35,923 bases of DNA from a bacterium (GTDB taxonomy: Bacteria > Pseudomonadota > Alphaproteobacteria > Rs-D84 > CACZYB01), in NCBI GenBank assembly GCA_014803545.1, contig JAAVBN010000032.1, positions 1-35,923 of the forward strand. Direction: 5' to 3'. Numbering within the stretch: the stretch's first letter is position 1; every line of letters begins with the position of its first letter. This document shows positions 1 through 8,807 of the stretch, piece by piece. The notes below the pieces were generated by a model. That model was not told the DNA's origin and searched no databases. It was given only the letters and a program-made list of their open reading frames with translations. A program made the position numbers and the translations under genes.

Positions 1-20
1 TTGATAATTGAGGAAGATAT
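1..20 (+). repeat. Direct repeat, leader copy 1
   Basis: Bases 1-20 match bases 140-159 with one mismatch. Both copies sit a short way upstream of a Shine-Dalgarno and an ATG (54 and 209), so this looks like a duplicated 5' leader of a gene family that probably continues to the left of the window. Confidence 0.6.
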
Positions 21-87
21 AAAAAATTTTAACTAATAAGGAGGTAAATAAAAATGCAACAACTAACAAAAACTTTACAGTCAGAAA

Positions 88-125
88 ATGGCACACCCGA
101 CACCCCGCACCCGCGGGTGTGCCAT
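88..125. repeat. GC-rich palindromic (REP-like) hairpin
   Basis: Bases 88-99 (ATGGCACACCCG) pair perfectly with 114-125 (CGGGTGTGCCAT) around a 14-base loop. The composition is far more GC-rich than anything nearby. There is no T-run directly after it, so it is not a classical terminator; a REP or MITE-type element is more likely. Confidence 0.6.
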
Positions 126-141
126 AAAGCCTTACGGCTTT
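126..141. repeat. Short hairpin at start of repeated leader
   Basis: AAAGCC at 126-131 pairs with GGCTTT at 136-141 around TTAC. It directly precedes the second leader copy (140-159). A matching hairpin may precede the first copy outside the window. Confidence 0.5.
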
Positions 142-159
142 GATAATTGATGAAGATAT
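140..159 (+). repeat. Direct repeat, leader copy 2
   Basis: This is the second copy of the leader seen at 1-20 (19 of 20 bases identical), here placed 49 bases before the ATG of the secreted Cys-rich gene at 209. Confidence 0.6.
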
Positions 160-208
160 GAAAATTTATTAATACAAAAAATTTAACTAAAAATGAAAGG
201 AAAAAACA

Positions 209-694
209 ATGTTAAATAAAAATAAAATCTTAATCTTAACCGCAATGGGTATCATCACTAATCTACCCTCAAACTCTAACGCCCAAACTTTCTATCAGTG
301 TATGCCAATAATATGTAATTCGGGGGAATATCTAGATTCGAAAGAAAACAAATGTAAGACATGTCCAGATGGGTATTATCAGACGGCAAATAACCATATA
401 GAGCAATCGTGTCAGCCTTGTAAGACAGTTACTGTATATTATGATAGATGGTATGATAAATCTCCTTATACTTATACAGTCTCATCAGCTGTATCAGCAA
501 ATTTTCAATATGAAAAAACTTATAATTGTAATTTTGGTGCTTCTTCCAAGTCAGCTTGTATGCTTTATGGTGCATATGGTTCAGGAAGAATAGATTCAAA
601 TGTGTTTTCATATAAAAATCAAAATTTTAAAATGATATGTGATAAAGAAACAGGAAAAGTATGTGCTATAGGAGCAAGAACAATTTGCTTATAG
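209..694 (+). CDS. Secreted cysteine-rich protein of unknown function
   Basis: A 161-residue protein with a clear Sec signal peptide: Lys/Asn-rich start, hydrophobic core at about residues 7-18, likely cleavage after SNSNA near residue 25. The mature part opens with clustered cysteines in the pattern C-x(8)-CxxC-x-DGYY followed by CQPC, resembling short Cys-rich repeat modules of secreted or surface proteins. The C-terminal half keeps further cysteines, which suggests a disulfide-stabilised periplasmic or surface protein. ATG at 209 has an AAAGGAAAA Shine-Dalgarno and a strong terminator follows the stop. The leader is duplicated upstream, so it is probably one of a tandem family. No enzymatic motif is visible and I do not recognise the family. 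Confidence 0.7.
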   Translation: MLNKNKILILTAMGIITNLPSNSNAQTFYQCMPIICNSGEYLDSKENKCKTCPDGYYQTANNHIEQSCQPCKTVTVYYDRWYDKSPYTYTVSSAVSANFQYEKTYNCNFGASSKSACMLYGAYGSGRIDSNVFSYKNQNFKMICDKETGKVCAIGARTICL

Positions 695-703
695 TGTAAA
701 ATA

Positions 704-731
704 CCCCCTCCAACCAGAGGGGATTTTTTTA
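704..731 (+). terminator. Rho-independent terminator
   Basis: CCCCTC (705-710) pairs with GAGGGG (717-722) around CAACCA and is followed by a run of seven T. It ends the Cys-rich gene and touches the 3' end of the convergent mnmE, for which it may also act although the T-run on that strand is weak. Confidence 0.8.
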
Positions 732-2048
732 CTTTCCCAAACAGAAATGTGAGAATATTTCATCAAGAAGTTCGTTAAAATATACTTGCCCCGTGATTGC
801 GCCAATCTCTGCCACAGCAATGCGAATATGCTCCACCTTTAAATCAATCGCCTCCGTCTTTATCGCCTGCGACAACTCCTCCACACAATTTGAAAGTGCA
901 ACTTTATACCTTTGTTGTGACATAGTTATATCATTTGAAAACACCATCTTTTCCTTTATCTTTTTTGTAAGTATTTTCCAAAATTTTTCAAAGTTTTCCC
1001 CACTTTTAACTGACATAGGAATTATATTTAAACCATCAATGGAAACATTTTTTTTCTTATCAATTTTATTAAGGATAAGAATTGTGTCCGCGTCAATTTT
1101 CTTTTTATCAATGGATTTAAGGTTGTCCACAACATAAATTTTTATATCTGCAAGCTTTGCAATTTTATTTGCTTTAAGGATACCTTTTTTTTCAATTTTA
1201 TCTTTCGTTTTTTCATTAAGACCAGCCGTATCCGAAAGATTTATTTTAAACCCATTAATATCAAGTGAAGCATCAATCACATCACGAGTAGTTCCTGCAA
1301 TAGATGAAACTATCGCCTTGTTTTCACCAATAATTTTATTAAACAAAGATGACTTTCCAACATTCGGCTTTCCAATTATTACAACATTTAAACCGTTTTT
1401 AATACGCGTTGCAACAGCCTCCGTTTCAATATGTTTTTTCATCTCAATTATTAAATCAGAAAGAAGTTTATCAGATTTTAAAATTATATCCTCTGGCATT
1501 TCATCATCGGAAAAATCAATACTTGCCTCATACCAGGCAAGAATTTTTACCAACTTTTCACGCCAACTTGAATAAAGCTTTGCCTCCTCCCCATTCGCAT
1601 TTTTAAGGGCGAGTTTTCGTTGAGATTCCGTTTGTGCCTCAATCAAATCTGCAACCGCTTCAACTTGTGTTAAATCAAGCCTTCCATTTAAAAAAGCTTG
1701 CTTTGTAAATTCACCAGGCTCTGCAAGACGAACACCCTTGAAACTTCCTAAAACATCATACATCACATCAACAATCGCAATACTGCCATGGGTAAAAAGT
1801 TCAACTGTATCCTCCCCAGTATAGGAGGCGGGCGATTTAAAAAATACCGCCATTCCAGTATCAAGAATTTCACCACTTTTTGGATTGTAAAATCCAGAAT
1901 AAAACATTTTATTAGGAGTAATTTTTTTACCCTTTGTTAATTTTGAAAGTATAGAAAGTGAAGCGGGTCCCGATATACGAAATACCGAAACCCCCGCCTT
2001 ACCATAAGCCGAACTAAGCGCAAAAATAGTATCTTTTTTTGAAACCAT
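729..2048 (-). CDS. mnmE: tRNA modification GTPase MnmE (TrmE)
   Basis: A 439-residue, family-length MnmE. With MnmG it installs the 5-carboxymethylaminomethyl group on the wobble uridine of certain tRNAs, using 5,10-methylene-THF, GTP and FAD. The N-terminal tetrahydrofolate-binding domain is followed by the G domain: P-loop GKPNVGKSS, the GTTRD switch, DTAGL, and NKID for guanine recognition. The C-terminus ends in FCLGK, the position of the catalytic CxGK motif. I place the start at ATG 2048 (MVSKKDTIFAL) because upstream in-frame codons overlap the end of glgP. The glgP stop and this ATG share one base (TAATG), which implies translational coupling. No mnmG is present nearby. Confidence 0.95.
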   Translation of the reverse strand: MVSKKDTIFALSSAYGKAGVSVFRISGPASLSILSKLTKGKKITPNKMFYSGFYNPKSGEILDTGMAVFFKSPASYTGEDTVELFTHGSIAIVDVMYDVLGSFKGVRLAEPGEFTKQAFLNGRLDLTQVEAVADLIEAQTESQRKLALKNANGEEAKLYSSWREKLVKILAWYEASIDFSDDEMPEDIILKSDKLLSDLIIEMKKHIETEAVATRIKNGLNVVIIGKPNVGKSSLFNKIIGENKAIVSSIAGTTRDVIDASLDINGFKINLSDTAGLNEKTKDKIEKKGILKANKIAKLADIKIYVVDNLKSIDKKKIDADTILILNKIDKKKNVSIDGLNIIPMSVKSGENFEKFWKILTKKIKEKMVFSNDITMSQQRYKVALSNCVEELSQAIKTEAIDLKVEHIRIAVAEIGAITGQVYFNELLDEIFSHFCLGK

Positions 2049-4438
2049 TATTCCTTTATTTCCTTTATCTTCCATATATCTTTTGCATAACTTTTTATCG
2101 TCCTGTCGGATGAGAAGAACCCACAATTTGCAACATTGATTAACGCTTTCTGCCACCAAAGTTTTTGATTTCCATAAAGTGCATCAAGTTTAAGTTGCGT
2201 ATTAACATAACTGTTAAAGTCAGGCAAAATCATATACGTATCATTATTGTTAAAGAAAGCATTCAAAACAGTATCGTGTTTATGCTTGTCCCCATTGGAA
2301 AATACACCCGCCTGTATTTGTTCAATAATACGTTGAATACGAGGATTTTTATCATAATATTTTTGTGCATTGTATCCTTTTTCTTTAAGGTTATAAACTT
2401 GTTTAGCCGTCAAACCAAAGATAAAGATATTCTTTGCTCCAACTTCCTTTTTAATTTCAACATTTGCACCGTCAAGTGTTCCAATGGTAAGCGCACCATT
2501 AAGGGCAAATTTCATATTTCCAGTTCCACTTGCTTCCTTTCCAGCCGTTGAAATTTGTTCACTTATTTCAGTTGCAGGAATTATCATCTGCGCCTTTGTA
2601 ATATTATAATTTGGAACAAAAACAACCTTTAATAAATCGCGACAACGCTTGTCATTATTAACAACATTTGCCACATCATTAATAAGTGAAATTATATCCT
2701 TTGCAACATCATAAGTAGGAGGAGCCTTTCCCGCAAATAAACAAATTTTAGGTTGAAGTCCCTCTGTATCACCATCACAAATTCTGTTGTATCTGTCAAT
2801 GACTTGAAGAATATTTAAAAACTGTCTTTTGTATTCGTGAATACGCTTTATTTGTGAATCCAAAATAAAATCTGGTGAAAAAGAAAATCCAGTTTCAGCC
2901 TTTATCATAGAAAGAAGATGTTCTTTGTTCCTACGTTTAATACGCGCAAACTTTTCCAAAAAGTTTTCATCATTTTTGTATTTCAAAAGTTTTTTAAGTT
3001 GATATAAATCAGTAATCCACTTATCCCCAATCGTTTTTGTGATAAGAGAGGAAAGCTCACTATTTGACTCCAACAACCATTTACGTTGAGTAATACCATT
3101 CGTTTCATTTATAAATTTACGTGGGAAAAGTTGTGAAAGAAGAAAGAACTCTTTGTTTTTCAAAAGCTTTGAATGAAGTGCAGCAACACCGTTTACCTTG
3201 TGTGTCGCAACCATACAAAGGTTTCCCATATTCACAAAATTTTTCTTGTAATTAATAACCTCAATTTGTTCTAATTTAAAATCAGCGACTTTTTCTCTTG
3301 CCATTTTCATAAAGTCAGAATTGATTTTTTCAATTATCGCAAAATGATATGGAAGCTCTGATTTGAAAAGAGGAATACCAATTTTTTCCAATGCCTCCGC
3401 CATCAATGTATGATTTGTATATGCACAAATTTTATACATTTTCTTATATGCCTCTTCAAATGAAAAAGCATAATCAGTCATAAGTATTCTGATTATTTCA
3501 GGAATTGCAAGAGTAGGGTGAGTATCATTTAATTGTACTGCCAAAAAGCTGTCAATTTTATTTATACTTAAACCAGTCTTTCTGAATCTTGCAAACAAAT
3601 CTTGCACAGAGGCTGATACCAAAACATATTCTTGACGAAGACGAAGCCGACGCCCCTCATCAGTCATATCTGGCGGATATAAAAAGTCAGTAATATTTGT
3701 AATTGTTTTCTTTATATCAGGTGCGGATTTATCATTTCTTTCCGCCTCCCAAAGACGAACACGCAAGGTCGCTTTGCCACCATATCCAGGCATCAAAATA
3801 TCATTTGCATTACATTTGATTTCCTCTGCTGGAAGCCATTTCATAGTTTCAATAGTCGCACCATTTTCAATACGACCGCCAAAGTTTACCTTGTATGAAA
3901 TATCCTTTCTTTTATCAACAGCAATATTTTTATCCTTTATCCAAAGGTCAGGCTTTTCAACTTGCATACCCTTTTCAATAACTTGCTTATAAATACCACA
4001 ACGATAAAAAAGTCCATATCCAAATGCAGGAAGGTTAAGTGTTGAAAGTGAATCAAAAAAACACGCAGCCAATCTTCCAAGCCCACCATTTCCAAGTTGT
4101 GTTTGTGGCTCCAAGTCAAGCACATCTTCAAGCTTTACACCAAAGGCCTCAAATGCACGACGGAAAATTTCCTTTGCCTTTAAATTAAGTAAAGTTTCTT
4201 CGCCAAGCTTGCCAAGCAAATATTCCATAGAAAGATATGCCATAAATTTATTTTTACGGTTAAGGATATTATCCTCTGTTTCATTTGCCGAACTGATAAG
4301 CTCGTTATTAATCATTTCAACAAACGCATTATACCAATCACGAACGCTTGCTTGTTTAATAGTTTTATTGCTTGTCTTTGAAAGATAATAAGTTAATCTT
4401 TCCTTTACATATTTCAAATTTCTTAATTCTGTATTCAT
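2048..4438 (-). CDS. glgP: Glycogen/maltodextrin phosphorylase
   Basis: A 796-residue GT35 phosphorylase that releases glucose-1-phosphate from alpha-1,4-glucans. The PLP-binding signature EASGTGNMKFALNG is intact, with its lysine forming the Schiff base. Conserved stretches such as GNGGLGRLAACF and LNDTHPTLAIPE are also present. Start at ATG 4438 is supported by a GGAGGGG Shine-Dalgarno; longer in-frame starts would fall in the divergent promoter region. It is followed without a gap by mnmE (1-base overlap), an unusual metabolic/tRNA-modification pairing. It is divergent from the small gene at 4539. Glycogen synthesis genes are not in the window, so storage versus scavenging use is undecided. 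Confidence 0.95.
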   Translation of the reverse strand: MNTELRNLKYVKERLTYYLSKTSNKTIKQASVRDWYNAFVEMINNELISSANETEDNILNRKNKFMAYLSMEYLLGKLGEETLLNLKAKEIFRRAFEAFGVKLEDVLDLEPQTQLGNGGLGRLAACFFDSLSTLNLPAFGYGLFYRCGIYKQVIEKGMQVEKPDLWIKDKNIAVDKRKDISYKVNFGGRIENGATIETMKWLPAEEIKCNANDILMPGYGGKATLRVRLWEAERNDKSAPDIKKTITNITDFLYPPDMTDEGRRLRLRQEYVLVSASVQDLFARFRKTGLSINKIDSFLAVQLNDTHPTLAIPEIIRILMTDYAFSFEEAYKKMYKICAYTNHTLMAEALEKIGIPLFKSELPYHFAIIEKINSDFMKMAREKVADFKLEQIEVINYKKNFVNMGNLCMVATHKVNGVAALHSKLLKNKEFFLLSQLFPRKFINETNGITQRKWLLESNSELSSLITKTIGDKWITDLYQLKKLLKYKNDENFLEKFARIKRRNKEHLLSMIKAETGFSFSPDFILDSQIKRIHEYKRQFLNILQVIDRYNRICDGDTEGLQPKICLFAGKAPPTYDVAKDIISLINDVANVVNNDKRCRDLLKVVFVPNYNITKAQMIIPATEISEQISTAGKEASGTGNMKFALNGALTIGTLDGANVEIKKEVGAKNIFIFGLTAKQVYNLKEKGYNAQKYYDKNPRIQRIIEQIQAGVFSNGDKHKHDTVLNAFFNNNDTYMILPDFNSYVNTQLKLDALYGNQKLWWQKALINVANCGFFSSDRTIKSYAKDIWKIKEIKE

Positions 4439-4474
4439 TTTATCCCCTCCAATTTTTTTTATATAAAAATAATG

Positions 4475-4499
4475 TAGCATATTTTTAAACTTTATGCTA
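4475..4499. promoter_or_regulatory. Divergent promoter region with inverted repeat
   Basis: TAGCATA at 4475-4481 and TATGCTA at 4493-4499 form a 7-bp inverted repeat midway between glgP and the gene at 4539. A TATAAT -10-like box for the plus strand (4497-4502) overlaps its right arm, so a bound repressor would cover the promoter. No particular regulator is implied. Confidence 0.35.
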
Positions 4500-4538
4500 T
4501 AATTATTTTTAATAATTAACAAAATTTTGGAGGTCGCT

Positions 4539-4796
4539 ATGACAGAAAACCTAACTCAAGAAGAAAAAGAAAAAATTTTACAAGAAGTTTTTTTGGATCA
4601 AGCCGCAGAATTAAGACAGTTCAAAGCTGACGATATGGTAAAAAAAGGTGTTGCAAAAACTTTTCGTGAAGCAGCAGAAATGATAAAGGCTGATGAAATT
4701 GCAAAACAAGAATTAAGATCAAAAAATAGAACTTTATCAGAGCAAGAAAAAGAGCTTATGGAAGCTATATCCTCAATAAGAAACAATGAAGGATAA
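4539..4796 (+). CDS. Small charged helical protein, addA leader gene
   Basis: An 85-residue, highly charged protein rich in Glu, Lys and Ala, predicted by composition to be almost wholly helical, without signal peptide or membrane segment. ATG 4539 has a GGAGGT Shine-Dalgarno; a TTG 12 bases upstream is less likely. Its last 11 bases overlap the start of addA, so the two are probably translationally coupled. In alphaproteobacteria the gene before addA is usually the nuclease subunit addB, which this clearly is not. Function unknown. Confidence 0.75.
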   Translation: MTENLTQEEKEKILQEVFLDQAAELRQFKADDMVKKGVAKTFREAAEMIKADEIAKQELRSKNRTLSEQEKELMEAISSIRNNEG

Positions 4797-7700
4797 TTCT
4801 TTACAAAATCAAAAGGACGCGGCAAATCCAAATTATTCCGTTTGGGTTTCGGCAAGTGCAGGAACGGGAAAAACAACCGTTCTTGTATCACGCCTTCTTC
4901 GTCTTTTTTTATCAAACATTGACCCAACAAAAATATTGTGCCTTACCTACACAAACGCAGGTGCCATTGAAATGCAAGACCGCATTTTTAAAAAGGCACG
5001 CTCTTGGGCAATAATAAGCGATGAAGATTTGGAACTTGAAATTAAAAACTTATTTACAACGGATATTGAAAATTTTGATTTTAAAGATTCCAAAATTGAT
5101 GAACTGAAAATCACCGCTAGAAAACTTTTTTCAAAATTGATTGATAATCCAATACCACTTAAAATTTATACAATACACGCATTCTGCCAATCGGTATTAA
5201 AACGCTTTCCAATAGAGGCGGACATCTCACCTCATTTCAAAATTATTGAAACGATAGAGGCGGAAAAACTTTTGCACGAAGCATACAAACAATTCCTTTT
5301 GAAAATAAGAAGTAAGCAAAGCAAGGAAGATGTAAACCTCCTATCTCAATTTGAACTTTTAACAAAAAATCTTTCTCAAACAGTTTTTGAAGATTTAATT
5401 GATAATATTATATCAGACAGAGAAAAATTTAACACCCTCCTTGATACCTATAAAACAAAGGAAAATATAAAAAAAGCATTATGGGAAAAAACTTTTAAAC
5501 CCTATAATAATGAAAAATTTGATTGTGAAGAGGAAAGCTTTCTAAAAAATTTTATATCAAAACTTCCAACCGATATTTTGAAAAATTATATTTCCGTATT
5601 GGAAAAATCTAAATCAAAAACCGCACAAAAAACATTTGTTGTTTTAAAGGATTTCCTTGTTCTTCCAACTGTTGAAGACAAAGTAAAAAATATTGATTCT
5701 TATAAATCTATCTTTTTAACAGATAAAAATAGCATAAGGAAAAACTTGCTTGTAAAGGATGATGCAACCGCAAATCCCCAACTTGATGCTGATGTAAATA
5801 TAGAAGCAGAACGCATCAAAACAGCATTTGAAATACTTGGCTGTATAAGGACATATAACCTTACCCTTGCCGTGATTGATATTGCGGTTGAGCTAATGAA
5901 TATATATAAATCGCTTAAAGTAAAAGAAGGTGTGATGGACTTTTCCGACCTTATTGAAACGGTTGAACATTTGTTTAAAAAGCCAAACATTTCCGAATGG
6001 ATACTTTACAAAATGGACGGAGGAGTTTCCCATATTTTAATTGATGAAGCACAGGATACTTCGCCAATCCAATGGGACATAGTTGATACATTGACGGAGG
6101 AATTTTTCACCACCGCAAGAAGTGAAAAAAATATGAAAAGTATCTTTTCCGTTGGCGACAGAAAACAATCAATCTTTGGTTTTCAAGGGGCTGACATCTC
6201 CCTTTTTGAAAAATATAAAAAGCATTTTAAAGATAGAGTTGAAAGTGATGGCTTTGTGTTTAAGGATTTACCACTTAATCGCTCTTTCCGATCATGTAAA
6301 AATATTTTAAATCTTGTTGATAATGTTTTAAATACATCGGAAAGAGTAAGCGGAGTTTTACTTTCAGGTGAAGAAATTGAACACATCCCACACAGAACCG
6401 ATTTTGATGGCTATGTTGAACTTATTCCCCTTGCAAAGGCAAAAAAGGATGAAAGCGAAGATTACATAAAACCACCTGTGGAGGTTGTTCATATCTCCAA
6501 CGCAAAAATAAATATTTCAGATATTATTGCAAAAAAAATAAGACATATTTTGGATAACGATTTTATATCCACAGGCAAAAATTCCAAACGAAAAGTTGAA
6601 CCAAAGGACATAATGATTCTTGTTCAAAAACGTGATAACAGTAAGTATTTAATTGAAAAATTAAACGAATATAACATCCCATTTTCTGGACAGGATAAAT
6701 TAAACCTTTCGGAAAATATAGTAGTGGAGGACTTAATCTCTCTTATCAAATTTACACTTTCACCATACGATGATTTAAGCCTTGCCGAGGTTTTAAAATC
6801 ACCACTTTATAACCTTACCGATGATGACTTGTTTACCCTTTGTTATGAGAGAAAGGGAACTTTGTTTGAGGAGTTAAAATCACATCAAGACTATGAAAAA
6901 ATTTATAATGAATTATCAGAGTTAGTAGAGCTTTCCCGCATACAAACACCATTTTTGTTTTTTGATTATATTTTAAAGGTAAAGGATAAACGCAAAAATT
7001 TCATATCCAGATTCGGTGATGTAATAAACGATGTCCTAAACGAATTTATTCAAAAATGCCTTTATTATGATAAGGAGAAAATGGGTAAATCTATGTTTGA
7101 TTTCCTTTCTTGGTTTACAAGCAGTAAAATAGAAGTCAAACGCGATATGGAACAAATTAATAATTGCGTCCGCATTATGACCGTTCATGGATCAAAGGGA
7201 TTGGAAGCACCAATAGTTTTTCTTTTTGATGCAAATGTGAATGACAGCAATTTAAAGGATAAAATTTTATGGGATAATAATCTTCCTTTTGTAAAGGTTG
7301 AAAATTTCCAAAATATAAATAGTGATTTTGAAAAAATTTATAACACTCAAAAACAACTTAACGAAGATGAATTTTATCGCCTTCTTTACGTTGCAATGAC
7401 CCGTGCAAGGGATAAACTTTATATTTCTGGATGGCAAGATTTAAAGGGCGAACATACGAAAAGTTGGTATTCTTGTATAAAGGAAGTTATGGAAAAAACA
7501 CCAAACAAAGCAACCGATAAAATCCTAACTCTTGCTGGTAAAGAAATTATTGATGATGAAATTTTATACATTGGAAATCCAAATATAAATATTGATAATA
7601 TAGATTCACAACCACAAAATAACATCGCAAAAATCACAATTCCAAATTATTTATATGCAAAGGAAATTGAGGATATAACGGACGGCGATGATATTACTTC

Positions 7701-8175
7701 CACTTCTCCATTAATAGGGGAGGTGGAGGAAACAACCTCTCTTAAAAAAGGAAGTATCATTCACAAACTCCTTGAAAACTTCAATGGGAAAAATTTGGAA
7801 AACTTTAAAACCTCCGCTTATAAATATCTTGAAAAAATGGATATAGAGGACAAGGAAAAAATCATTACCCAAATTGAAACAATACTTTCTAATTCCGATT
7901 TTAATTTTATGTTCGGTAATCAAACCTTTTCCGAAGTTGAAATCGCAATTGAAAATAAAACTTACCGAATTGATAAGCTGGTGATAAGGGATGATGAAAT
8001 TATAATCATTGATTATAAGACAGATATTAATGTTCCAAATAAGGATAATGTGCCAACAAAATATAAAACTCAACTTTCAAATTATAAAAAAGTTATTGAA
8101 AAAATTTATCCACAAAAAAAGGTTAAAACTTTTATCTTGTGGTTTGAAACTGCAAATTTAATGGAAATCATTTAA
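4786..8175 (+). CDS. addA: Double-strand break repair helicase-nuclease AddA
   Basis: A 1129-residue UvrD/RecB-type superfamily 1 helicase with a C-terminal RecB-family nuclease domain; with AddB it processes double-strand DNA ends for RecA loading. Walker A is SAGTGKTT (K29). Also visible are motif Ia LTYTNAGA, motif II LIDEAQDT, motif III GDRKQSIFGFQGAD, motif V IMTVHGSKGLEA and motif VI YVAMTRARDKL. The nuclease core is near the C-terminus, with DKLV followed by the IDYKTD metal-binding motif. Length fits the alphaproteobacterial type. Its ATG lies inside the upstream 85-residue gene. It converges on rnhB with an 8-base overlap. AddB is absent from the window. Confidence 0.93.
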   Translation: MKDNSLQNQKDAANPNYSVWVSASAGTGKTTVLVSRLLRLFLSNIDPTKILCLTYTNAGAIEMQDRIFKKARSWAIISDEDLELEIKNLFTTDIENFDFKDSKIDELKITARKLFSKLIDNPIPLKIYTIHAFCQSVLKRFPIEADISPHFKIIETIEAEKLLHEAYKQFLLKIRSKQSKEDVNLLSQFELLTKNLSQTVFEDLIDNIISDREKFNTLLDTYKTKENIKKALWEKTFKPYNNEKFDCEEESFLKNFISKLPTDILKNYISVLEKSKSKTAQKTFVVLKDFLVLPTVEDKVKNIDSYKSIFLTDKNSIRKNLLVKDDATANPQLDADVNIEAERIKTAFEILGCIRTYNLTLAVIDIAVELMNIYKSLKVKEGVMDFSDLIETVEHLFKKPNISEWILYKMDGGVSHILIDEAQDTSPIQWDIVDTLTEEFFTTARSEKNMKSIFSVGDRKQSIFGFQGADISLFEKYKKHFKDRVESDGFVFKDLPLNRSFRSCKNILNLVDNVLNTSERVSGVLLSGEEIEHIPHRTDFDGYVELIPLAKAKKDESEDYIKPPVEVVHISNAKINISDIIAKKIRHILDNDFISTGKNSKRKVEPKDIMILVQKRDNSKYLIEKLNEYNIPFSGQDKLNLSENIVVEDLISLIKFTLSPYDDLSLAEVLKSPLYNLTDDDLFTLCYERKGTLFEELKSHQDYEKIYNELSELVELSRIQTPFLFFDYILKVKDKRKNFISRFGDVINDVLNEFIQKCLYYDKEKMGKSMFDFLSWFTSSKIEVKRDMEQINNCVRIMTVHGSKGLEAPIVFLFDANVNDSNLKDKILWDNNLPFVKVENFQNINSDFEKIYNTQKQLNEDEFYRLLYVAMTRARDKLYISGWQDLKGEHTKSWYSCIKEVMEKTPNKATDKILTLAGKEIIDDEILYIGNPNINIDNIDSQPQNNIAKITIPNYLYAKEIEDITDGDDITSTSPLIGEVEETTSLKKGSIIHKLLENFNGKNLENFKTSAYKYLEKMDIEDKEKIITQIETILSNSDFNFMFGNQTFSEVEIAIENKTYRIDKLVIRDDEIIIIDYKTDINVPNKDNVPTKYKTQLSNYKKVIEKIYPQKKVKTFILWFETANLMEII

Positions 8176-8806
8176 TAAATTTTTTAACTGGAGCATAGGT
8201 CTTTCTGTGATACGGACAAATCCCAAACTTTTCTAATGCCTCCAAATGAGCCTTTGTCCCATAGCCCTTGTTTTTGAAAAATTCATAACAAGGAAACTCC
8301 TCCCCGATTTTATTTAACAACCTGTCCTTATTAACCTTTGCAATAATGGACGCCGCAGCAATAGAATACGAAAGCGCATCACCACCAATCACACATTGAC
8401 AAGGGGAAATAGAAGGTGCTTTGTTTCCATCAACCAAAATAATATCAGGATTAAAAGAAATCTTTTCCATTAACTTAAAGTAAGCATTTTTCATCGCAAG
8501 AAGTGATGCCTGCAAAATATTTATTTCATCAATAACCTCTGCACTTACATCACACCATTCATACATAAATACATCAGAGGGAAGGGCGGAAAGTTGTGAA
8601 AAAATATCCTCCCTCTTTGCCTCACTAATCTTTTTTGAATCATTTATAAGGGAAAGAAGATTTTTTGGAAAAGCCTTTCTGTTTATCCAACAACACGCCG
8701 CAACCACAGGTCCCGCAAGACAACCGCGTCCCGCCTCATCAATTCCAAAACATACGGAGTTTTCACCAAAACTATTTTCAATATCAAAGGAAATAATCTT
8801 ACTCAT
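8168..8806 (-). CDS. rnhB: Ribonuclease HII
   Basis: A 212-residue RNase HII, which cleaves RNA in RNA-DNA hybrids and starts removal of single misincorporated ribonucleotides. The metal-binding D-E pair lies in GIDEAGRG (D23, E24), a third acidic ligand in ILVDGN, and the conserved AAASIIAKVNKDR helix follows. The ATG is separated by one base from the stop of the upstream transglycosylase gene, with no distinct Shine-Dalgarno, so it is probably translationally coupled. The 3' end overlaps addA on the other strand. Confidence 0.95.
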   Translation of the reverse strand: MSKIISFDIENSFGENSVCFGIDEAGRGCLAGPVVAACCWINRKAFPKNLLSLINDSKKISEAKREDIFSQLSALPSDVFMYEWCDVSAEVIDEINILQASLLAMKNAYFKLMEKISFNPDIILVDGNKAPSISPCQCVIGGDALSYSIAAASIIAKVNKDRLLNKIGEEFPCYEFFKNKGYGTKAHLEALEKFGICPYHRKTYAPVKKFIK

Positions 8807-8807
8807 T

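Larger units (their letters stand above)
54..143 (+). other. 29-codon open frame with good RBS, probably a truncated family member
   Basis: ATG at 54 follows an AAGGAGG Shine-Dalgarno at 39-45 with good spacing. After about 12 AT-rich codons the frame runs through a GC-rich 12-bp hairpin and a second hairpin and stops at TGA 141-143. The leader is shared with the gene at 209, so I read this as the 5' end of a paralogue cut short by an inserted or acquired palindromic element. A genuine short peptide cannot be excluded. No known family is recognised. Confidence 0.3.

Noticed and set aside
2165-2551. 128-codon plus-strand frame
   Set aside because: It is antisense to the conserved C-terminal part of glgP and has no RBS or recognisable motif.
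7711-8073. 120-codon minus-strand frame
   Set aside because: Lies antisense to the AddA nuclease domain, whose motifs are intact.
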